Assembly (NCBI RefSeq): GCF_000471905.2
Contig: NW_006497600.1
Location: 9,359 to 73,358 of the forward strand
DNA: 64,000 nt
DNA from: Amborella trichopoda
Lineage: Eukaryota > Streptophyta > Magnoliopsida > Amborellales > Amborellaceae
Direction of reading: 5' to 3'
The position numbers and the translations under genes were made by a program. Numbering within the stretch: position 1 is the first letter of the stretch; the number at the start of each line of letters is the position of its first letter. The notes under the pieces are model-generated. The model saw only the letters and a program-made list of their open reading frames with translations. It ran no database searches and was not told the origin of the DNA. Shown in pieces: positions 57,901 to 64,000 of this stretch.

Positions 57901-60900
57901 TGGACAGAAATGTCTTTCTAACAAGAGGGATGGCATATAAAGATTACTACGACATAATATACCATATCTACAAACCCTTGAAATACCCCTCAGTTTAATG
58001 CACAGATGTCAATTATGTACAGTTCACCCAAAATGACTTGCATTGCAACCATTCCTTTCAAGTGCCTCTGTGAGCAGTTCAGCAAATTAATCTTCACATT
58101 TATTTTTACGAAGAGTCTTCATATTTTACATTGCTTTTGACTATATTTATAAGGCACTTTCTTCATAGTGTAAAGGAATTTCACCTCAATGGTCATTCTC
58201 GATAGAGAACTGGATTTGAAACGATATACATGGCCATTTGGTTATTGCAATCTATTATCATAAGAAGAGTAATTTGTTTTTATATTCCCAGATCCAACTC
58301 TTGTTTGTTGCAATGGAAACAAAAAAACAAATTTTCTTGCAACGTTTTTGCCAACTTCAATAGTGCACCACCCATTCTGCACTCATTTCTGTAAACTAAT
58401 GTGCTTATGGCCTAACTCCTTATGACTTGCTTCAATATTCTACCATCCAGGTTTTGTCCTACCTACATATTAATGCCTATATTATTTTCTGAAGAACATA
58501 GTTCTAGAGAACTCTTAGCCTTGGGCCACGAAGTATATGCTTGAATTCCTATTTCACATAAATTGCTGTCAAGAAAATTGGTTGTCACCTACTCATTCTT
58601 GGGAGAGTTACTATAAGGGCTTTCTTTGTCAACCAGTAGGTAACTATAGCAATATCATTAGTATCAGTTCAACTCATTGAATAAATGTATGATCTGAGTA
58701 TGAACGTAAAAACCAGTAAGTTCAAGAGTCAAACAATGGAATAATCAGCTTACCAGGAAAAGATGGACTATTCAAGTAACAAAACTGCAGCTACAAATAG
58801 AACACTGCAGTAGTACGTTTTATCTCAGGGGTATAACATTCAGCATCACAATCTTACTCAAAATTCATACTGCATAATCAAGTGCATAAATGATGCAAAT
58901 TGCATCGAGGCTTGCAAGAATTAAACTGATTGACACACTTTTTTTTTTTTTTTAAACTTTGATTTTAGGGATATGGGTAGGTTTTTTATCTTTTATTGAA
59001 TGAAGGGGTTAAAAAGAGTTTTATTAATTGTCTTGGGTAGTTAGGAAGTTTTATGTTATTTTTGGGTGAACGTGATCCTTTCCTTAATAATTGGGATAAG
59101 CTTAGATTTATGTAGAGTGCTTTATTTGTGGGAAAGTTAGTCAGTTTAGGAAAGGTAATATGAGGGGAAGTCAAGTGATGCCACATTCCTCTATTGTTGG
59201 ATGGGCAACCAGTGAATAGTAGAGAGAGAGAGAGAGAGATGTGGTGTTGGGAGAGGGATCCTAGAAAAGTGGATCTAAGGAGAGAGAAAATAGGAGAGTT
59301 AGAGATTGAGTACATAGGTGGTACGAAATTTAGAAAGGAAGGGAAATATTTCTTAAAAGTTTTGTAGTGGGATAGAACGATGTACATCTTTTCAACTCGT
59401 TTAGTCTAGATCTACGGAAACGCGCCTTGACTGACGGGCTTGTTCTTTTAATTTATTTTACTTTTCATTGCTTGTACAAAAAGGAAGGGGGACGCCCCAT
59501 TGAGGGAGACTTGGATATTTTGTAGAGATTTTTTATGAATGAAGAAATAGAGTTTTTTCTTCCGATGGCTTGATTTACAGCTATATTAACTTCTTTAAGA
59601 TCGTAAGAAGGCTGGATTTAATTTCCCGGGCTCCTTTCGCATCATTTGGTATCAGAGCATGGTTTGAAAAGGGTTAGTGACTTCAACGGATGGTCGTGGA
59701 GGTCGCAACCATATGAATGCCTAGCATGACCAAATACACAAGAATATCGACAACTTGACAGAGATGGTTGAAAAGTTGTTGCAAAAAGAAAGATTGCAAC
59801 AACGCACATCAAACAAGATGAGATCTACGATGTTAGATCCATATTGAGCGAGTTCTAGTGGAGATCGACGTAGATCAAAGCACGAGTCTGAGTGGGAACG
59901 GCCTGGTGTAATGCTTGATCACACTTATGGGTTCGATGCATGACGGCATCGACGGGAGCATGAATGCAGAGAAAAGTTGGGTAACCGACAACGCCAAAGC
60001 CAATGTCAATGTCATTGGCAAAAAAAGAATTTTCCTACATCTAGATCGACCCCCAAATCCGGATCATCCCAAGTTAGGAAACCAACGCTCCAACTCGGGG
60101 AGTTGTTGTCCCTACGACAAAACCTGAGCATCACACAAATAAACAAAGAAAGGTATGTGATTTCATGGTAAATGAAAATCCTATGTTTTCCACTAGAGAG
60201 GTTGATGCTTTGAAAGACACAAAGTGTCCTAAATCTAATGAGAAAAGAGTAGATGTAATTGTAGATCAATTTGATGAAAAAAAAGAGATAATTAGGGATA
60301 TGCCCAGTACTTTTATTGATGAAAATATGGAGGATTCTAAGTCTGATAATGAAGAAATTTTGCATTGTACTGATCAGAAGGAAATGTTAACTTTTAACAT
60401 TATTTCTGTTAAAGACAATGTTCAATTTTCAAATGATTCCTTCCGTGTGAATATGAAAGAGCAACCTGACTACAATAAAATGGGATTTGGGATTGGATGA
60501 GAAAACCAAGATAGTGGTTTTTTATCAGACATGAACTATCTTCGTTGCCAATAAGTGATGAGACTCCACTTTAAAGAGGAGGGTGTGGCTCGATTCTCTA
60601 TTCAGCAACTTATTACGGAAAAGGTTGATGATATCCAGATTGTAGTGGATGATGTGGGTAATGTTGGTGCCGGTGGTAAAATTTATGTGTGCGCATTGGA
60701 GTTGTCTAGTAGAGGTGATGAGAATGTTGGTACGAACATGGTGAATTGTGATTAGTTGTCTGTTCTGAAAAAGCCTAACCATGATGTGTGGAATGGTTAT
60801 GATAAATTTGGATGGTTTGGTCGTTTATTGGAACCATTTCATAATTGGTGTGAAATCTTTGAAGTATGGTTTCAACAACATCATTTTGTGTGGCATCTGC

Positions 60901-63447
60901 TGATTACTGTTGTTGATTTGGGATTTTCAAGAGATGTGGGGATGACAATTTGCAGTGGGAGTATGTTGATGTTTAGTCAATGCACTAGAATTAGATTTGA
61001 TGTTAATTACCAAGAAAAAAAACCTCCTAGTCAAGTACGAAAACCATCTGATGGCATTTGGCTCATGAAAGAAGTTATCAAATTGTTTGAGAGTTTTATT
61101 AAAAGAGTGAATGATGTTATTATGCGTGCACAAGAAGATATGAGTCATCTCTTTGTCAGCTTTGTTGGAACTGAACAAATCTTATATGGCCCCTACAAGT
61201 GAAGGGACTGGTTTTGCAATCAAAGTCTTCATGTCCATGGGAAATAACATGAAAAGTGCTTATGTAGAGATTGAGAAAATTATTGCAAGAGACAATGATC
61301 TTGCTACTGTGGAGATAACATCTCCATGTGCCACGCATGTTTTGAAATTTTCTCTTGATGTGTTAAAATTTTCCCTTGGGGAGGATTGTCAGCTTAGGCA
61401 CAATCGTATGAATTTTAAGCATCTACATTTTGGTTGCGATGTGAATGGGAAGGGTTTATTGGATGTGTGCTTAAAGCCTTTGGTGCTAAACTGCAAAATA
61501 TTTGTGCACATGCCAGTTGTATGGTTGGAGAATGCATGGAAGTTATTGATGCTAACTTTCAAGGGGGGACTATAGAAACTCACACAGTTTCTCCCTGTTA
61601 TTATTCTCCACAAAACATGGGTTTAATAATTGTGAAAACCAAAGATGGTCATGTGATTTTTATGGTATCGTTGCAGGGAAAATCTATTCTAGAAATTCCA
61701 CAAGGGAATTCACCCCTTAACAAGCTTGCTAAGACAATTGATGTGATAGTTGGCTACACAGGCTTTAGCAAAACCATGTCAACTACCTTAGAAGTTGCAT
61801 GCCTTGATAGTAATGTTTGCCTCATGGGAATGGGATACAATGAAATGACGAGGCTCATGTCAAATCTACAATAGGAGTTGCAACCTTCTAAGCAAATTGA
61901 TAAAAATACAACTCAAGGCATGGTTATCACAAGAGTTACAAACAAAGAAGAAGCCTCAGATGAAGAAAGCTGGTTGGAATAAAGATGTTTCTTTCATAGG
62001 GAATCAATTGGCAGATAGAATTAGTCAAAGAGCATATTCCGTGCGCCCATATTTGAATGTGTTTGGGTGTTTGTCCAGGAATTGGCTAGGTGGATGGAGA
62101 ACTTCTTCATTCTTTAGAGTGTTCAATCTCATGCCTGAACATTTGCGTGGAGATGTTGGACTTCACCATCAGCTAAGGGAAGTCGATGATGTCGCAGCAA
62201 AACTCGAGACGAGTTTTTCTTCCAACCCAAGAAGTATGATGCAAATAGCATCGAGGCTTGCAAGAATTAAACTGATTGACACATTTTTTATTTTAAACTT
62301 TGATTTTTAAGGATATGGGTAAGTTTTTTCTATCTTTTATTGAGTGAAGGGATTCAAAGGAGTTTTATTAATTGTCTTGGGTAGTTAAGAAGTTTTATGT
62401 TATTTTTGGGTAAACGTGATCCTTTCCTTAATAGTTGGGATAAGCTTAGATTTAGAGTGCTTTATTTGTGGGGAAGTTAGTCGGTTTAGGAAACGTAGTA
62501 TGAGGGGAAGCCACGTGATGCCACATTCCTCTATTGTATGGATGGGCAACTAAATGAATCGTAGAGAGAGAGAGAGACGTGGTGTTGGGAGAGGGATTCT
62601 AAAAAAGTGGATTGAGGAGAGAGAAAATAGGAGAGTTAGAGATTGAGTACATAAGTAGTACGAAATGTAGAAAGGAGGGAAAATATTTCTTAAAAGTTTT
62701 GTAGTGGGATAGAAAGATGTATATCTTTTCAATTTTATTTTGTTTTATTTTTCATTGCTTGTATAAAAAGGAAAGGGGACGCCCTATTGAGGGAGACTTC
62801 GATATTTTATAGAGATTTTTTATGAATGAAGAAATAGAGTTTCTTCTTCCCATGGTTTGATTTACAGCCATATTATTCCTCCATTATTGTTAAATTTTTG
62901 CTTCTTTAAGATCGAAAGAAGGCCGGATTTAATTTTCCGAACTCCTTTTGCATCAATAAACATCAAAGCAACCCCTTTTGTCTTTCAAGGAAAAGGAATA
63001 AAAGCACAAAGTATAGTAGGTTTTAACAGAGCACTACAATATTCATCACCTCGATTTTTTTCGAAATCGCAATGCATTTGCAAATGAACAAACACCAAAA
63101 CAACCAATGCCCTCATTCATGGATATGGAACAAAACCACATAAATAAACAAGATGAAGTCCCCCATAAATGGGACTCAAAAATAAGGAAATTTTTACCTA
63201 CCCAAAAAAGTCCAGGAGAATATGAAAGAAACTCACAAAAATACCTCTCTAGTTCAATTTCCTCATAGTCCGTACTATCCCAAACCGCTGATCTCTCAGA
63301 GACAGATTCTGAAGTAATCTCATCCAAAATATCTTCATCTCTCTCAGGTGATTCACCAGAAGAATTTGATAGCAAATCAGTCTCAAGCAATGAGGCAAAA
63401 TCATCACTACTTGATGAGTGAACAGGAGACTCAGCTGCCAAACTCAT
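45919..63447 (-). CDS. CPL4: CPL4-like RNA polymerase II CTD phosphatase (FCP1 + BRCT)
   Basis: Exons, 5' to 3' on the minus strand: 63447-63245, 57108-56985, 56175-55977, 54892-54603, 51903-51715, 51401-51363, 46236-45919. As joined they give 453 residues, close to the ~440 of Arabidopsis CPL4. Exon 1 has the family N-terminus (MSLAAESPVHSSSSDDFA); an in-frame ATG at 63510 is a possible longer start. Exon 2 holds a small C/H-rich motif (CPPHPGF, CIRCG). Exon 3 carries the FCP1 catalytic DLDHT signature in YLVLDLDHTLLNST. Exon 4 has MLTKLRPFVRTFLKEA, MYVYTMGERAYALEMAKLLD and VVILDDTEH. Exon 7 is the BRCT domain (LKGCRLVFSRIFP, LGASCSKELDEAVTHVVSLD, HLVNPGWLEATNYFWKR). The enzyme removes phosphates from the Pol II CTD in the nucleus. 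Exon 2 has two possible acceptors: 57108 keeps phase with exon 1, while the better-looking one at 57130 does not, so a small exon could be missing. Confidence 0.93.
46570..46883 (+). repeat. Tandem duplication, period 157 bp, few differences
   Basis: Two nearly identical copies (46570-46726 and 46727-46883) in CPL4-like intron 6 share long stretches such as actactagcttcacagtttt and gtgtcttctcatgtcacat. Only a handful of changes are visible, so this looks recent. Confidence 0.95.
46885..47112 (-). other. Unassigned open frame, possible captured gene fragment
   Basis: The minus strand is open across this stretch and reads protein-like sequence (SLIEPVGRIPTSCLFKEIQA, SIRTYGGKLIQTLMPWVVKV). It sits between a tandem repeat and the truncated 5' edge of a dead hAT element. 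I do not recognise the family. It could be a scrap of a host gene or chance. Confidence 0.3.
47241..47773 (+). mobile_element. RTE LINE 3' fragment inserted in the dead hAT
   Basis: The plus strand reads like the end of a plant RTE LINE (KAKFYRTAVRPAMLY, VEIRILTWLSGNTKKDKIRN, IRGKLGVASIGDKM, LRWAGHVQH, GRPKKTWMKVVKKDM, ALDRVKWHNKIHLANP). It ends in agtttggataagggtcggatgatgatgg, a GAT-repeat tail. The 5-bp word attgt flanks it (47236-47240 and 47774-47778), and the hAT coding sequence is continuous across it. Confidence 0.85.
48007..48633. mobile_element. Non-autonomous hAT element inside the dead hAT
   Basis: The ends are CAATGCTCAAGAAGGTAGAGG at left and CAATGTACAAAAACTCGG read inward from the right. 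The flanking 8-mers are attgtact (47999-48006) and attgtgct (48634-48641), 7 of 8 matching. CCTAGGCAG/GCCTAGGC palindromic blocks lie inside both ends, as in the elements at 27918 and 30695. It is 627 bp long with no coding capacity. Confidence 0.8.
50421..51362 (-). other. Rest of CPL4-like intron 6
   Basis: Spacer between the dead hAT and exon 6. It holds a 94-bp tandem duplication (50931-51117) and no other recognised element. Confidence 0.55.
50931..51117 (+). repeat. Tandem duplication, period 94 bp
   Basis: The copies at 50931-51024 and 51025-51117 share ttgaagcttatttcaag, cacttaattttccat, ggctttcagtcaaaagtcca and aaagtttgtggcaatggc. Confidence 0.93.
52115..52159 (-). mobile_element. 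45-bp RTE LINE tail with 15-bp TSD
   Basis: The 15-bp direct repeat aaaagtaagaaacct (52100-52114 and 52160-52174) brackets a 45-bp insert. The insert begins with tcatcatcatcatc and continues as gagccttatcctaactgttt, which is the RTE 3' tail read on the minus strand. This is an insertion cut short almost at once. Confidence 0.9.
52351..52686 (-). mobile_element. RTE LINE 3' fragment
   Basis: An atcatcatcatc tail is followed by agccttttcccaactatttg, aggtcggctacacgaatcc and further sequence that parallels the RTE at 32778 onward (agaccata, gttgtactaggt, attttctctcatcttat). It is a 5'-truncated copy in CPL4-like intron 4. Confidence 0.85.
52687..54602 (-). other. Rest of CPL4-like intron 4
   Basis: AT-rich intron sequence with a T-run near 54261. 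I see no recognisable gene or element. Confidence 0.5.
55416..55651 (+). repeat. Tandem duplication, period 118 bp
   Basis: Adjacent copies at 55416-55533 and 55534-55651 (CPL4-like intron 3) share acttgttcatgtgctaa, ttctgtggaactagaatatt and cactctcatgtt with scattered changes. Confidence 0.93.
55760..55787 (-). mobile_element. 28-bp RTE LINE tail with 7-bp TSD
   Basis: The direct repeat ggccaat (55753-55759 and 55788-55794) brackets a 28-bp insert made of a catcatcatcatc run and caaagccttttcc. This is the same RTE 3' end seen at 52115 and 32778. Confidence 0.75.
56290..56780 (+). mobile_element. Possible L1 LINE RNase H-end remnant
   Basis: A GC-richer patch in CPL4-like intron 2 reads, in broken plus-strand frames, FNEANAAIDTLAENTASGN, resembling the HxxxNxxADxLA end of plant L1 RNase H, then a LINE-like untranslated tail. 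The evidence is thin. Confidence 0.4.
57131..58885 (-). other. CPL4-like intron 1, part without elements
   Basis: AT-rich sequence between exon 2 and the LTR retrotransposon. No recognisable gene or element. A short segment near 58753-58783 has splice-like edges but opens no usable frame. Confidence 0.5.
58891..59644 (+). repeat. 5' LTR
   Basis: 754 bp, TG..CA ends. It contains a GA microsatellite (about 59219-59240) and is followed at once by the tRNA-Met primer-binding site. Confidence 0.93.
59690..62236 (+). pseudogene. LTR element interior: gag-like remnant and orphan frames
   Basis: Near 59690-59870 a broken frame starts MDGRGGRNHMNA and reads NLTEMVEKLLQKERLQQRTS, like the start of a Ty3/Gypsy-type gag. 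From 60165 several long, staggered plus-strand frames follow (60165-60500, 60555-60755, 60756-61202, 61153-61575, 61434-61874, 61897-62310). They look protein-like (KIYVCALELSSRGDENVG, MKSAYVEIEKIIARDNDLAT, GLIIVKTKDGHVIFMVSLQG) but match no transposon domain I know. Frameshifts and stops separate them. This may be a captured host gene or a decayed private ORF. Confidence 0.55.
62237..62955 (+). repeat. 3' LTR
   Basis: 719 bp, a direct repeat of 58891-59644 with the same ends; no strong polypurine tract is visible just before it. Confidence 0.93.
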
Positions 63448-64000
63448 GGCCGAAAAAACCCCAACACTATCGCATACTGCACCATAAATGCAGCAAATAT
63501 TCAATTTCACCCAACTAATTACTCGCTAATATTGTTCTCCGATATTATGTAACTAATGAGTAATTATTCTCCAAATCATATAATACTTACACTTTACATG
63601 TGATAAACAATCAATATTTGATTGATTATACTTTCAAATTGCCAATCTAAAGTGACTTAAGATAAAGGAATTTTAGCTGATAAGCAATCATCTTTTACGT
63701 CGAAAAATTATCAATCAATTACTAAGGTACAATATAGTCCTCTGATAAACTACTGAAAACAACAAAATGAGGAAATTTTAACTGTTAATGTCACTGCAAG
63801 AAAATTAATTTTCAATTTATGTCTTAAGTTTTTCCAAGATTGCAGCTATATGCTTAGCATACTACCTCTCAAAAAGAAATAATCAATCTTAAGCGCATTT
63901 CCTTCTCCATTTTATTATAGGCAGCAAATATCTTCATTTTCAAACTCAATGGAAAGAGCTCATAACACGGGTTTTAATGTACTGTCAAATCAGGGCATCT
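63448..64000 (-). promoter_or_regulatory. CPL4-like 5' leader and upstream region
   Basis: Upstream of the ATG at 63447 on the minus strand. The sequence is AT-rich with no TATA box or known motif I can assign with confidence. An upstream in-frame ATG (63510) lies in the leader. Confidence 0.4.

Larger units (their letters stand above)
58891..62955 (+). mobile_element. Complete non-autonomous LTR retrotransposon
   Basis: The 5' LTR is 58891-59644 and the 3' LTR is 62237-62955. Both start TGATGCAAAT and end GCATCA, giving a perfect 6-bp TGATGC/GCATCA inverted end. The 5-bp duplication ataaa flanks the element (58886-58890 and 62956-62960). Directly after the 5' LTR lies a primer-binding site, TTTGGTATCAGAGCATGG (59645-59662), matching the initiator tRNA-Met type. 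The LTRs differ at several sites, and the 3' LTR lacks about 35 bases near 59395-59440 of the 5' copy. The 2.6-kb interior has no reverse transcriptase, integrase or protease that I can see, so the element depends on others. It lies antisense to the CPL4-like gene. Confidence 0.93.

Noticed and set aside
58753..58783. Micro-exon of the CPL4-like gene
   Set aside because: The splice-like edges enclose 31 bases, but in the needed phase they hit a stop codon.
60165..62310. Independent host gene on the plus strand within CPL4-like intron 1
   Set aside because: The frames lie wholly between two LTRs with a shared target duplication and are staggered with stops, so they belong to the retrotransposon.

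Overview
This window is plant nuclear DNA from an angiosperm. It is AT-rich, its genes are split into many exons with GT..AG introns, and the introns are stuffed with plant-type transposons (hAT, Mutator-like MITEs, L1 and RTE LINEs, an LTR retrotransposon). One intron carries a decayed copy of plastid trnV-GAC. Introns of 5-12 kb in conserved genes suggest a lineage with long, transposon-filled introns, such as a magnoliid or early-diverging eudicot. The species cannot be told from the sequence. The first 15 bases are all G and may mark a contig edge.

Three host genes are supported, all on the minus strand. (1) A FYVE zinc-finger plus SYLF/Ysc84 (DUF500) gene has coding exons at 2158-118 and runs off the left edge; a non-coding first exon lies near 5.2 kb. 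(2) A SLOW WALKER2/NOC1 (CBF/Mak21, CEBPZ-type) gene has coding sequence from 41430 to 7331. Its 15 exons join in phase over 34.1 kb into a 1058-residue protein. (3) A CPL4-type RNA polymerase II CTD phosphatase gene has coding sequence from 63447 to 45919. It has seven exons with FCP1 catalytic and BRCT domains. The first two are housekeeping functions (endosomal lipid/actin binding, 60S ribosome assembly) and the third acts in transcription. Nothing suggests they work as a unit.

Layout: 1-5.3 kb FYVE/SYLF gene; 5.3-7.3 kb intergenic; 7.3-41.6 kb SWA2-like gene; 41.6-45.9 kb intergenic with an L1 tail and a MITE; 45.9-63.5 kb CPL4-like gene; 63.5-64 kb its upstream region.

The accessory content sits in introns. 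SWA2 intron 1 (12 kb) holds two nests: an RTE LINE split by a 3.5-kb hAT element, and a Mutator-like MITE split by a 1.7-kb hAT-type element that encodes three BED zinc fingers and no transposase. SWA2 intron 2 has a 687-bp hAT MITE that ends 53 bp from an exon. CPL4 intron 6 holds a decayed hAT with an RTE and a hAT MITE inside it. CPL4 intron 1 holds a complete non-autonomous LTR retrotransposon with intact ends, a 5-bp target duplication and unrecognised internal reading frames. Several elements have target-site duplications that can be read by eye, so their boundaries are exact to the base.
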